Positions 20,881 through 32,675 are shown, counted from the stretch's first letter. The stretch: 64,000 nt of DNA from Prorocentrum cordatum (GCA_963575745.1 CAUYUJ010021051.1:79501-143500); one strand, 5' to 3'. The notes: generated by a model from the letters alone, not told the origin. Numbers and translations: made by a program.

Positions 20881-21570
20881 GCGCTGTCGCTGATCAGTGG
20901 ACTTGCAGGGGGCGAGTTTTCACAATTATACCCATGTGAGAATGCTCTTCCTGGGTCCGGCGGGCCAGAAGTGCGTCCGTCGGGTCCGCGCACCATTTGC
21001 ACAGGCCCGATGTTGGACAGGTGCGAGGGGCAACGAAGAGCAACCAAACACCTCGCGTCTCTTGAGAGGCAATCGTGCGCTCCGCTGCGAATTGGTCCGA
21101 GCACCGTGCCGGCAACACTTTCATCTCACCTGACGCGACCCATCCGCGTCTGCAACAAAGAACGCTCCTGAGCGATGCTCAGTATTCGCCCTCTCCAGGC
21201 ATTTACACATTGTTCGGTGTGACATCGCACGCTGTGGGTTGCGCATGGCTTGATGCTTGTTTGTGTCACACGTGCTGCCATGCTGATTGAGCGGGAGGCG
21301 GGGGGAAGGGAAAGGTGGCGGGATGGGAACGATAGGGGAGGGGAGGGGGAGGGAAGAGGGAGAGGGAGGGAGAGGGGAGAGAACGTAGGGACACGCTAAC
21401 TGCACCCGCGCCACATCTGACATCATACCCCTCTCACCCATCCCTTCTCATTGCATTGAATACTCTTCTATCCGCCGAGTTGGTTGTCCTAGCCTAGAAA
21501 GCCTCGAGCCGCAAAATCACAGTCGCAGCACGCGGCCCACCGTTTGCCGTACAATCGGCGACGGAGGTTT
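20881..21570. other. No gene seen
   Basis: Mixed-composition DNA with a G/A-rich patch at about 21290-21380. No motif, repeat array or sustained frame was found. Confidence 0.4.
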
Positions 21571-21628
21571 TTTTCCCCAACCCTCCTCTGTGTTGGGTCC
21601 TCGTTTTGAATTCGCATTGCCGCGCGTC
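21571..21628 (+). repeat. Conserved core 1 of a composite repeat
   Basis: Contains GTGTTGGGTCCTCGTTTTGA at 21590-21609. The same 20-mer with one change occurs at 24255-24274 and, inverted, at 29795-29814. Each core is followed by a microsatellite and then by GAGCTCCACCG-containing monomers. Confidence 0.8.
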
Positions 21629-21842
21629 CTCCTCCTCCTCCTCCTCCTCCTCCTCCTCCTCCTCCTCCTCCTCCTCCTCCTCCTTCTCCTCCTCCCTCCC
21701 GCTCCCCCTCCCCCTCCTCCTCCTCCTCCTCCTCCTCTTCCTCCTCTTCCCCCTCCTCATCCTCCTCTTCTGCTCCTCCTCTTCTTCCTCCTCCTCCTCC
21801 TCCTCCTCCTCTTACTCTTCCTTCTCCTCTCCCTTCCCTGGC
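21629..21842 (+). repeat. (CCT)n microsatellite
   Basis: About 210 bases of CTC/CCT units with few interruptions, between core 1 and the 89-bp array. Confidence 0.95.
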
Positions 21843-21844
21843 CC

Positions 21845-24005
21845 GTTTCGGCGCACACCACTCGCGTTTCGTGGCCCCCAAGGAGCTCCACCGATGGCCC
21901 CAGTGGGTGCGTTCGCATGGCGCCGCCGCGCCCATTTCGGCACACACCACACACGTTTCCTGCCGCCCAGGGAGCTCCACCGATGCTCCCAGTGGGTGCG
22001 TTGGCACAGCGTCCCCGACCCCATTTCGGCACACCCCTCACGCGTTTCCTGCCCCCCAGGGAGCTCCACCGATGGCCACAGTGGGTGCGTCGGCATGGCG
22101 TCCCCGACCAAATTTCGGCACACCCCTCACACGTTTCCTGCCCCCCAGGGAGCTCCACCGATGGCCTCAGTAGGTGCGTCGGCATGGCGTCCCCGACACC
22201 ATTTCGGCGCACCCCTCACACGTCTCCTGCCCTCCAGGGAGCTCCACCGATGGCCCCAGTGGGTGCGCCGGCATGGCGTCCCCGACCCCGTCTCGGGACA
22301 CCCCTCGCACGTTTGCTGCCCCCCAGGGAGCTCCACCGATGTCCCCAGTGGGTGCGTCGGCATGGCGTTTTGACCCAATTTCGGCACACCCCTCACACGT
22401 TTCCTGCCCCCCAGGGAGCTCCACCGATGGCCCCAGTGGGTGCGTCGGCATGGCGTCCCCGACCCCATTTCGGCACACCCCTCACACGTTTCCTGCCCCC
22501 CAGGGAGCTCCACCGATGGCCCCAGTGGGTGCGTCGGCATGGGGTCCCCGATTCCATTTCGGCACACCCCTCACACGTTTCCTGCCCCCCAGGGAGCTCC
22601 ACCGATGGCCTCAGTAGGTGCGTCGGCATGGGTCCCCGACACCATTTCGGCACACCCCTCACACGTCTCCTGCCCTCCAGGGAGCTCCACCGATGGCCCC
22701 TGTGGGTGCGTCGGCATGGCGTCCCCGACCCCATTTCGGCACACCCCTCACGCGTTTCCTGCCCCCCAGGGAGCTCCACCGATGGCCACAGTGGGTGCGT
22801 CAGCATGGGGTCCCCGACCCCATTTCGGCACACCCCTCACACGTTTCCTGCCCCCCAGGGAGCTCCACCGATGGCCCCTGTGGGTGCGTCGGCATCGCGT
22901 CCCCGACCCCATTTCGGCACACCCCTCACACGTTTCCTGTCCCCCCCCCCAGGGAGCTCCACCGATGGCCCCAGTGGGTGCGTCGGCATGGCGTCCCCGA
23001 CCCCATTTCGGCACACCCCTCACACGTTTCCTGCCCCCCAGGGAGCTCCACCGATGGCCCTCGTGGGTGCGTCGGCATGGCGTCCCCGACCTCATTTCGG
23101 CACACCCCTCACACGTTTCCTGCCCCCCAGGGAGCTCCACCGATGGCCCCAGTGGGTGCGTCGGCATGGCGTCCCCGACCAAATTTCGGCACACCCCTCA
23201 CACGTTTCCTGCCCCCCAGGGAGCTGGACCGATGGCCCAAGCGGGTGCGTCGGCATAGCGTCCCCGACCAAATTTCGGCACACCCCTCACACGTTTCCTG
23301 CCTTCCAGTGAGCTCCACCGATTGCCCAAGTGGGTGCGTCGGCATGGCGTCCCCGACCACATTTCGGCACACCCCTCACACGTTTCCTGCCCCCCAGAGA
23401 GCTCCACCGATGGCCCCAGTGGGTGCGTCGGCATGGCGTCCCCGACCCCATTTCGGCACGCCCCTCGCACGTTTCTTGCCCCCCAGGGAGCTCCACCGAT
23501 GGCCCCAGTGGGTGCGTCGGCATCGCGTCCCCGACCCCATTTCGGCACACCCCTCACACGTTTCCTGCCCCCCAGGGAGCTCCACCGATTGCCAAAGTGG
23601 GTGCGTCGGCATAGCGTCCCCGACCCCATGTCGGCACATCCCTCACATGTTTCTTGCCTCCCAGGGAGCTCCACCGATGGCCCCAGTGGGTGCGTCGGCA
23701 TGGCGTCCCCGACCACATTTCGGCACACCCCTCACACGTTTCCTGCCCCCCAGTGAGCTCCACCGATGGCATCAGTGGGTGCGTCGGCATGGCGTCCCCG
23801 ACCACATTTCGGCACACCCCTCACACGTTTCCTGCCCCCCAGGGAGCTCCACCGATGGCCCCAGTGGGTGCGTCGGCATGGCGTCCCCGACCCCATTTCG
23901 GCACGCCCCTCGCACGTTTCTTGCCCCCCAGGGAGCTCCACCGATGGCCCCAGTGGGTGCGTCGGCATGGCGTCCCCGACCCCAATCTCGGCACACCCCT
24001 CATCG
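21845..24005 (+). repeat. 89-bp tandem array, about 24 copies
   Basis: GGGAGCTCC anchors recur at 22414, 22503 and 22592, giving a period of 89. Each monomer contains ACCCCTCACACGTTTCCTGC, GAGCTCCACCGATGGCCC and GTGCGTCGGCATGGCGTCCC. As 89 is not a multiple of three, the frame rotates between copies, so the 573- and 477-codon open frames across it are artefacts of stop-poor monomers. Confidence 0.95.
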
Positions 24006-24199
24006 GGTCCATCCTGGCCAGTTTGCAAACGTGTTTCCCTACAGCCTCTGATGTGTAGCAGGTTCTCAGGTCGCCTAGATAATGGCTGTCTCCCAACGAG
24101 CGTTTGCCACGGCGTCTGCATTCAGATGTGGTGCCGATTCTCTGGTCGCTCAGAGAATGGGCGTCTCCCAGTGGGCGTTGGTCTTTTCAAGCTTGCTGG

Positions 24200-24299
24200 T
24201 GGTGTCAGAAACTATTCCGTTGTCTCTGGGTCGTTTTCTCCAAACCATCCTGTGGTGTTGGGTCTTCGTTTTGAAGGGACGGTGCCCCGCGTTCCTCCT
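24200..24299 (+). repeat. Conserved core 2 of the composite repeat
   Basis: GTGTTGGGTCTTCGTTTTGA lies at 24255-24274, preceded by CCAAACCATCCTGTG and followed by GAAGGGACGGTGCCCC. It matches core 3 (29795-29814, minus strand) on both sides over roughly 70 bases. Confidence 0.8.
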
Positions 24300-24395
24300 C
24301 ACTCCTCCTCCCCCTCCTCCCATCGTCGTCATCATCATAATCGTCAGCATCATCGTCACCATCATAATCATCAACCATCGACGTCATCATGTGGC
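24300..24395 (+). repeat. CTC/CAT trinucleotide microsatellite
   Basis: CCTCCTCCC units pass into imperfect (CAT)n, between core 2 and the 77-bp array. Confidence 0.85.
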
Positions 24396-24399
24396 CACA

Positions 24400-25735
24400 T
24401 AGAGAGCTCCACCGAAGGCCCCAGTGGGGGTGCCCGCATGAGGTTCCCCCACCCAGGGCGGCGCTTCGTGGCCCCATAGGGAGCTCCGCCGAAGGCCCCA
24501 GTGGGGGTGCCCGCATGCGGTTCCCCTACCCAGGGCAGCGTTTCGTGGCCCCATAGAGAGCTCCGCCGAAGGCCCCAGTGGGAGTGCCCGCATGCGGTTC
24601 CCCCACCCAGGGCGGCGCTTCGTGGCTCCATAGGGAGCTCCGCCGAAGGCCCCAGTGGGGGTGCCCGCATGCGGTTCCCCCACCCAGGGCAGCGTTGCGT
24701 GGCCCAATAGGGCGCTCCGCCGAAGGCCCCAGTGGGGGTGCCCGCATGCGGTTCCCCCACACAGGGCAGCGTTTCGTGGCCCCATACGGAGCTCCGCCGA
24801 AGGCCCCAGTGGGGGTGCCCGCATGCGGTCCCCCCACCCAGGGCAGCGTTTCGTGGAGCGTTTCGTGGCCCCATAGGGAGCTCCGCGGAAGGCCCCAGTG
24901 GGAGTGCCCGCATGCGGTTCCCCCACCCAGGACAGCGCTTCGTGGCCCCATAGGGAGCTCCGCCCCCCCATAGGGAGCTCCACCGAAGGCCCGAGTGGGG
25001 GTGCCCGCATGCGGTTCCCCCACCCAGGGCAGTGTTTCGTGGCTTCATAGAGAGCTCCACCGAAGGCCCCAGTGGGGGTGCCCGCAAGAGGTTCCTCCAC
25101 CCAGGGCGGCGCTTCGTGGCCCCATAGGGAGCTCCACCGAAAGCCCCAGTGGGGGTGCCCGCATGCGGTTCCCCCACCCAGGGCAGCGTCGCGTGGCCCC
25201 ATAGGGAGCTCCGCGGAAGGCGCCAGTGGGGGTGCCCGCATGCGGTTCCACCACCCAGGGCAGCGCTTCGTGGCTTCATAGGGAGCTCCGCCGAAGGCCC
25301 CAGTGGGGGTGCCCGCATGCGGTTCCCCCTACCCAGGGCAGCGTTTCGTGGCCCCATAGGGAGCTCCGCCGAAGGCCTCAGTGGGGGTGCCCACATGCGG
25401 TTCCCCCACCCAGGGCAGCGCTTCGTGGCCCCATAGGGAGCTCCGCCGAAGGCCCCAGTGGGGGTGCCCGCATGCGGTTCCCCCACACAGGGCAGCGTTT
25501 CGTGGCCCCATAGGGAGCTCCGCGGAAGGCCCCAGTGGGGGTGCCCGCATGCGGTTCCCCCACCCAGGGCAGCGCTTCGTGGCCCCATAGGGAGCTCCGC
25601 CCCCCCATAGGGAGCTCCACCGAAGGCCCGAGTGGGGGTGCCCGCATGCGGTTCCCCCACCCAGGGCAGCGTTTCGTGGCCCCATAGGGAGCTCCGCCGA
25701 AGGCCCCGGTGGGGGTGCCCGCACGCGACCGAGCC
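24400..25735 (+). repeat. 77-bp tandem array, about 17 copies
   Basis: GAGCTCCGCC anchors at 24481, 24558 and 24635 give a period of 77. The monomer carries CGAAGGCCCCAGTGGGGGTG, CCCGCATGCGGTTCCCCC and CGTTTCGTGGCCCCATAG. It shares GGGAGCTCC and GGCCCCAGTGGG with the 89-bp monomer. Two copies have an extra short CCCCCCATAGGGAGCTCC insert (24960 and 25600), a sign of higher-order duplication. Confidence 0.95.
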
Positions 25736-25854
25736 CAAGAGCGCCCAAAAGTGCCCGGGAAAATTGGAAATCTGGAACCCCAGCCCTTATGTTTTTTTAG
25801 GCCCTGCTTAAACTTGGGTATTCCCCGCGGTAGGTCTCTCCCCTTCTTCTTCCC

Positions 25855-28800
25855 TTGCCCTGCAGCTGTTTAGCTCGAGCTGCGCTTTTACGGAGGGACC
25901 ATGTCCCTGAACTCATGATCTTTGCTGGCCTTGCTATACCAGGAAGTGGTCTGCTTCTCGCTTCGGTCGTCGCTGTGCTCGGCGGGGCCGGATATCCCGC
26001 CTATGGAGCTCCCAGGCCGCATGGGGGCGATCCCCATAGGAGGGAGGATTGGCGCCCCCTCTGGATCCAATGGGACGTCCACCGCTACGGCTTGGACGAC
26101 GGGCCATCCATGCCAGTCGAGGCCGTCACCATGCCGATGACCATGGGCAGAACACCCGGGATGGATGGCTCGAGGGCCCCCGGCCGAAGTGGTCAACTCG
26201 AGGGAATCCCCGCTGCGGGTGTTGCGGACGATCCCCTCCGGAATTCGGCGGCTCCCAATCAGGCAGACAAGGGACGCGCCAGATCCCCCGAGGCCCGGGG
26301 GGGCGGGGGACCTGGTGCCGGGGGCATCTCTCCTACTACGTCCAGCTCTCATACATCCCTCCTTTTCCCCATGCCTCCAACTTTGTCAAGGGAGGGGGAC
26401 GCCCAGCCCTCGGGAGGGACCCCCCTGCCCACCTTCCAGGCCGTCTGGGGGGGGGGCCCCGGGGAGTACCCCCACACCACTCCGGTGGAGGGACCGGGCA
26501 GCCGCGGCGACTTCCCTCGCGGGGCCCCCGGAGGAAGTCAGCCAAGGAGCGGAAGCCGGGGGCCCGGGGCGGTCAGGCGGGCGGGGAGCCACCCCTTACC
26601 GCGGGCAGGGGCACCCTGGGGGAAACCCCACTCGCGCCCCCGCCCCCTGGACCCCGGCCAAGCTGGAGGGCCCGGATCACGGGAAGGAGACGGCCGTGGA
26701 TCCCCTTCCGCTGGGGGGAGCCGACTCGACGTCTCACCCTCCGCATCTCTACATTCTCTCGCTCCTCCTCCTCGCGGGGCAGGGCTCCCGGAGGAAGTTG
26801 GCTAAGGAACGGCGGCCGGGGGCCCAGGGCAGGCAGGCGGGCAGAGAAGAGCCACCCCCCACAGCGGGCAGGGGCACCCTGGCCGGTAAGGCTCCCGAGG
26901 ACGGCAGCTCCAGGCTAGTGATGGCTGGCAGGCGGGTATCCTTCGCCCCGCTCCCCGACGTCGTCGATTCGGAGGCGGGGGCCTGGGGAGGCCCGCTCGG
27001 CGTGTCTGGGATCCTTCCGTGGGCGGACCCCGCGTGGACGAGCCAGGCGAAGGCCGTCGACCTGATGCACCGCTGCGAGTGTGGGAAGCTCGGCGTCCCC
27101 GTGCGGCCGCGTCGGCGACCCACCCGGGGGGTGCGGTTCGCCGATGAGCCTTGGCCAGTGGAGGCCCTGCAGCCTGGGATGTCCGCGGAGAGGGACCACA
27201 CTCGCGCCCCCGCCCCCGGGACCCCAGCCAAGCTTGAAGGCTGGGACCACGAGGTCTGGCCCACTCGACTTTGGGGGGTACCTGCGCCCAACGGGGCCCC
27301 GCGCCACACGCATGAGGGAGCTGCTTGGGGAAGCAGGCACCCCGGAGGGAGGCCAGTGCATGCTCCTCGGCATGGCGGGGTCGTTGCTGTGGAGGTGGCG
27401 CGGCGCTCCACCGCGGGCGGAGGACGTCCACGCGCTCGCCACCACCTACCGCGTAGAGCTGTTGGACGCAGCTGGACGCGCCCCGCCCGATGGTCCAAAC
27501 CTGGTGCCGAGCGCCGGATACAACCTGGTCCACGACGTGTCGCTGCGCAAGATGATCACTACCCCGCACTCGGGCCGGGACTATCGGGAGTTACCCCTTC
27601 TTCGGAGGCCCCGCCCTCAAGAGCATGACCCTTCATGTCGTCACGCACATGGGCTGCGACCTCCTCGACACGAAGGTGCCCGGTTGCCCGGGGGAGTCAC
27701 CACCCGAGGCCTGGATCTGCCTGCAAGAAGGGCACGCGATCGCCATGGGCCCGACTCCGGACGTTTTCACTTGGATCCGCCACCACCGCGTGTGGCTCCC
27801 GACCCGGACGGAAGCGGCCCCGCAGCTAGCGCCGCCGGGGGGCCCGGGCGAGCAGGCGTGCATGGAGGAGGCTCCCCCCCCTCCTCCCACACCCCACCCC
27901 ACCCCCACACACCGCGGGCAAGGGCACCCTGAGGAGGAGCCCCGCTCCAAGGGAGGGAGACGCCCTCGGGCAACCCTCGGTAGGGCAGCCCGCGGGCAAC
28001 CCTCGGAAGGGCGACCCTCGGGAGGGCGACCCTCGGGAGGGCAACCCTCGGGAGGGACAACCCTCGGAAGGGCTACCCCATCGGGAGGGCGACCCTCGGG
28101 CAACCCTCGGAAGGCACGGGGCAGGGCCAGGGCAACCCGCGGGGGAGCATCAAGCATACACAAGGGGCCAACGCGGTCAGCCCGGCCACCGAGGACGGCA
28201 CCCGCTGCGGAGGAGACCCCGGCGCCGCCAGCCGCCCTAGTGCCTTCCCTACAGAGGTCTAGGCCTGTGGAGGCGGCACCCCCCGCCGAGGCGTGTCAGC
28301 GGCAGGAGCGACCCGCAGAGAATGGCGCCGACTTGGGAGGACCCGCCTCCTCCCCCGCTGGAGCCTCTGGCCCCCTTCACCTCCGTGATGGAGCCGGACG
28401 TCGGGGCCGGATGGGGCCCCCCAAAAACTCCGCGGATGCCTCAGCGGACACCCAGAAGCACTCTTCACTCGGCGCTAACCCTTGGGCCAACGCACGCGGA
28501 AGCACCCAAGCCCGCGCACCAAGAGGCGACGGGAAACCCCTCGGAACACCACCCGCCCACCCTTCACCGGGGGGGCGGAGCTTACAGCTGAACTCAGTTG
28601 AGACGAAGAAGGAAAGTGTGGGGAAACCCCGGTGCGGCTCCGCGGGGAGCGCTCTCTCGGGAGGGGCGGCAGCGCGCTGGGACTACGAGGAGGTCTTCGA
28701 CCTCATCGCCCCGGATCGTCCAAGCGGCTCTGGGGGATGGGAGGCGGGCGAGACGGCGGGCCACGCTGCGCGGCCAGGCGGCTTCCTTGAGGGCTCGCCC

Positions 28801-29460
28801 GGCAGCACGCCTAAAGTCGGAAACCCCGACGGTGGATGAGGCCAGGACACGGCAGCGGATCGCCACCGGACCCGCGGGGGCTGGCGACCCAGCGGCATAC
28901 CCGGAGGACCACCCGAGGATCCATCCGACGGCGTGCTCAGCGGCCCACCCGGAGACCGAACGAACGGCGGAGGCGCGGCGGACCGCCGGTCGGGCGACAG
29001 GGAGCAGGTGACCGATACTGGCTACGCCGGCACAGACGATGACGCCAGCGCCGACGCCGACGGGGCGGACCAGTGGGGGAACGCCCATGGTAGGATGAAG
29101 GACGCGGAGGAGGCCGTGGAGGATGAGGGCGGGGAGCAGGAGGGCGAGGAGCAGGAGGGCTGGAGGCTGTGCCGGGGCGCGCCGCCCACGCCAGCGCCAC
29201 CAATCCCGGCGCCCCCTCGGACGCCAGCGCCGCCCCCGGTGCCCCCTCCGACGCCAGCGCCGCCTTCGACGCCCGCCCCACCGCCGACGCCCACACCTAC
29301 GTGTGGGGCAAAGGGCCCTGGCGACACCCCCTGGGAAACGCGCGGCAGCGAGCACATCGTGGGGGGCCAGACGCTGGTTGTCCAGCAGCTGTGCGACGAG
29401 GTCGCAGCGCTGCGCCTGCGCTCCAAGGACCAGGCTGGCGCCGACGCCTCGCGCAAGGAG
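25855..29460 (+). other. Very GC-rich low-complexity coding-like region
   Basis: Several overlapping Pro/Gly/Arg-rich frames run through here (for example 26165-27628, 27625-28839 and 28933-29540). Protein-like pieces appear in different frames: GRRVSFAPLPDVVDSEAGAW (~26928-26987); LLWRWRGAPPRAEDVHALAT, then VPSAGYNLVHDVSLRKM (~27380-27560); and THMGCDLLDTKVPG, then HAIAMGPTPDVFTWIRHHR (~27640-27790). I do not recognise a family. Segments such as CGCGCCCCCGCCCC...CCAAGCT recur at 26630-26670 and 27200-27235, so it has grown by duplication. It may be a decayed gene or a gene with unresolved introns. Confidence 0.35.
27950..28115 (+). repeat. 15-bp minisatellite
   Basis: Imperfect copies of GCGACCCTCGGGAGG and variants with CAACCC or GGAAGG. 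Confidence 0.8.
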
Positions 29461-29604
29461 CACTCCCTATGGGGCCACGAAACGTGTGAGGGGTGTGCCG
29501 AATTGAGTGTGGCTGACGCATGCGGGCGGTCCCATTGGGGCCTTCGGTGGAGCTCCCTACGGGGACACGAAACGTGTGAGGGGTGTGCCGAAATGGGCGT
29601 GGGT
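29460..29604 (-). repeat. Two monomers of the GAGCTCC/CACACG repeat family, inverted
   Basis: CACGAAACGTGTGAGGGGTG occurs at about 29477 and 29566, 89 bases apart. The rest matches the 77/89-bp families in reverse complement, including GGGGCCTTCGGTGGAGCTCC. Confidence 0.85.
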
Positions 29605-29636
<32 letters not shown>

Positions 29637-29659
29637 CGATGATGATGATGATGATGATG

Positions 29660-29713
<54 letters not shown>

Positions 29714-29752
29714 CGATGATGATGACGATGATGACGATGATGACGACGAGGG
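29605..29752. repeat. (GAT)n microsatellite
   Basis: About 145 bases of GAC/GAT triplets, nearly pure (GAT)n at 29635-29710. It sits between the two inverted monomers and core 3. Confidence 0.95.
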
Positions 29753-29834
29753 AGGGCGCAGCGGGAGGAGGAGTGGACGTGGGGCGCTGTCTCTTCAAAA
29801 CGAAGACCCAACACCACAGGATGGTTTGGGGGAG
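29753..29834 (-). repeat. Conserved core 3 of the composite repeat, inverted
   Basis: The reverse complement of 29795-29814 is GTGTTGGGTCTTCGTTTTGA. On the minus strand the order is core, microsatellite, monomers, as in the two plus-strand copies. Confidence 0.85.
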
Positions 29835-29839
29835 GGGGG

Positions 29840-29932
29840 GAAAACGCAACGCAACGCAACATAGGTCGCGTTGCGTTGCGTTGCGTTGCGTTGCCGAGGG
29901 GGGGGGGGGCAACGCAACACAACAACAGCACT
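29840..29932. repeat. GCAAC pentamer runs forming an inverted repeat
   Basis: About three CGCAA units (29844-29861) are followed after a short spacer by four TTGCG units (29870-29893), which can pair as a hairpin. A G10 run and more CAACG units follow. Confidence 0.8.
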
Positions 29933-30059
29933 CTCTACTGCAATCTCCAGAGTCCCTGCGGTTTACTTGCAGGACTCCATGGACGCCTGCTCTCTATGTT
30001 GCATGTGCGCGCCGACAAGGCGACCACTTGCACGTATAGTTCGGACTCCCAACGGTGTG

Positions 30060-32395
30060 ACAAAGTAGAGACTCCCTACTATGAGTCATAGTATGGGCTC
30101 CCTACTCGAAGACATAGTAGGGACTCCCTACGAAAAGTCATAGTAGAGACTCCCTACTATGGGTCATAGTAGGAGCTCCCTTCTATGACTCATATTAGAG
30201 ACTCCCTCCTATGAGTCACAGTAGGGACTTCCTACTGTGAGTCATATTAGGAGATCCCTACTACGACTCATAGTAGGGACTCATTACTATGAGTGGTAGT
30301 AGGAGCTCCCTGCTATGAGTCATACTAGAGACCCCCATACTATGAGTCACAGTAGGAGCTCCTTGTTATGAGTCATAGTAGAGACCCCTACTACGACTCG
30401 AAGTGGGAGCTCCGTATTACGACTCATAGTAGGAGTTCCCTACTACGACTCATAATAGGAGCCCCCTACTATGAGTCATAGTAGACATGCCCTACTACGA
30501 CTCATAATATGAGCTCCCTACTATGAGTAATAGTAAGGAGTCCTTCCTATGAGCCATAGTAAGGAGTCCGTACTATGAGTCATACTAGAGATTCCCTGCT
30601 ACGATTCATCGTGGGGGCTCCCTACTATGAGTCAGAGTAGAGAATCCCGACTACGTCTCATAGTGGGAGCTCCCTGCTATGAGTCATGATACAAACGCCC
30701 TACTATTAGTATTGGTAGGAGCTCCCTACTATGCGTCGTAGTAAGGACTCCTTACTATGATTCATCGTAAAGACCCTACTTTGAGTCATAGTAGGCTCCC
30801 TACCACGACTCGTAGTAGGAATTCCTTACTACGACTCATAGTCGAGACTCCCGACTACGACTCATCGTAGAAGCTTCCTACGATGAGTCATAGTAGAGAA
30901 TCCCTACTACGACTCATAGTAGGAGCTCCCTATTATGAGTTAGAGTAGGGAGTCCCTACTATGAGTCATAGTAAGGGCTCCCTACTATGAGTACATACTA
31001 GGAGCTCCCTACAGCGAGTCGTAGTAGGGATGCCCTACGATGACTCGTAGTAGAGACTCCCTTCTACGAGTAATAGTAGAGACTCCCTACTGCGACTCAT
31101 AGTAGGGAACCCCTACTACGACTCATAGTAGGACCTCCCTACTGTGAGTCATACTAGGTACTCCTGGCTACTTCTCATAGCAGGGACTCCCTACTACGAG
31201 ACAGAGTAGGAGCTCCCTACTATGAGTCGCAGTAGGACCTCCCTACTATCAGCTATAGTAGATAATCCCTGCTATGAGTCATAGTAGAGACTTCCTGCTA
31301 CGACTCATAGTAAAGACCCCCTACTATGATTCATAGTAGGAGCTCCCTACTACGACTGATAGTAGGAGCTTCGACTATGAGTCATAGTGGGAGCCCCCCC
31401 TACTATGTGTCATAGCAAGGGGTCACTACTATGAGCCATAGTAGAGGCTCCCCACTATCAGTCGTAGTGGGGGCTCCCTACCATCAGTAATAATAGAGAC
31501 TCCCTGCGAAGACTCATCGTAGGACCTCGCTACTATGAGTCGTAGTAGGGGCTCCCTACTATGAGTCATAGTAGAGACCCCCCTACTATGAGTCATAGTA
31601 CTACGACTCGTAATAGGGACTCCCTATTATGAGTTCAATTAGGGAACTCCGTGCTACGACTCATAATAGGAGCTCCCGACTATGAGTCATTTTAGAACCC
31701 CCCGGTTACGACTCATAGAAATAGCTCCCTACTACGACCCATAGGGGGACTCCTACTACGAGTCAGTGAGTCAAAGAAGGGACTCCCGACTACGACTCAT
31801 AGTAGCGACCCCCTACTATGAGTCATAGTAGAGACTCCCGATTATGCCTCACAGTATGGGGGGCCCTACTATGAGTGGTAATAAGGAGCTCCCTATTATG
31901 AGTCATGGTAATGACTCCCGACTAAGAGTCATAGCAGAGACTCCCTATTAGGCCTCCTAATAAGAACCCTCTTACTATGAGTCATAGTATGGGGCTCCCT
32001 ACTATGAGTCAAAGTATGAGCTCCCTACTGCGAGTCATAGAGGGGACTCACCACTATGACACATCGTAGAAACTCCTTGCTCTGAGTCAGAATGGGAACT
32101 CCTTACTATGAGTCATACTAAGAGGCCCCTTCTACGACTCATACTAGAGACTCCCTACTCTGAGTCATAGTACGAGCGCCCTGCTACGACTCATACTAGA
32201 GACTTCCTCCGATGAGTCCCAGTAAGGGGCTCCCTATCATGAGTCATAATAGAGACCCCCTACAATGAGTCATAGCGGGAGCTCCCTACTGCGACTCATA
32301 GGAGAGGATCCCTACTATGAGTCACTGTAGGCCTCCTACTATGAGTCATAGTAGGGGCTCCCTGCTACGACTCAGAGTAGGGACTCCCTACGAGG
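30060..32395. repeat. 26-bp palindromic satellite, about 89 copies
   Basis: CTCCCT anchors at 30073, 30098, 30124, 30150, 30176 and 30202 show a 26-base period. The consensus unit joins two palindromes: TACTATGASTCATAGTA (17 bases) and GGAGCTCCC. Many copies alternate TATGAGTCATA with TACGACTCATA. The array has no long open frame. The palindrome centre ATGASTCAT is identical to the Gcn4/AP-1 (bZIP) site known from other eukaryotes. GGAGCTCCC is shared with the 77/89-bp arrays. Confidence 0.95.
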
Positions 32396-32675
32396 GTTGT
32401 GCCGAACTGGGCCCAAAACTTTCGGCGAAGCCCCCTGTGGGGCCACGAACCGTGCGAGGGGTGTGCCAAGATTTGACCCGAAGCCTTCGGTCGAGTCTTT
32501 TGCGGGGCCACGAACCGTGCGAGGGGTACGCCAAGATTGGACCCGAAGCCTTCGGTTGAATTTTTTGTGGGACCACGAGCCGCGTAAGGGGTGCGCCGAC
32601 ATGGACCCGAACCCTTCGGTTGCGCCCCTTATGGGGCCACGAACCGTGTGAGGGGTGCGCCGAAATTGTGCAGAA
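32396..32675 (-). repeat. 65-bp tandem monomers of the GGGGCCACGAACCGTG family
   Basis: GGCCACGAAC-type anchors at 32441, 32506, 32571 and 32635 give a period of 64-65. It is a divergent inverted relative of the 77/89-bp monomers (CGAGGGGTGTGCCGAAAT part). Another short group lies at 33470-33640. Confidence 0.85.

Noticed and set aside
21590-23311. 573-codon open frame over the CCT tract and 89-bp array
   Set aside because: The monomer length (89) rotates the frame, and long open frames occur on both strands; it is a by-product of a stop-poor satellite.
24371-25738. 455-codon minus-strand open frame over the 77-bp array
   Set aside because: Same reason: a tandem repeat with a period not divisible by three, low complexity and no domain.
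30060-32395. CRISPR-like array
   Set aside because: Repeats abut with no unique spacers, units are themselves palindromic and variable, and the context is eukaryotic.
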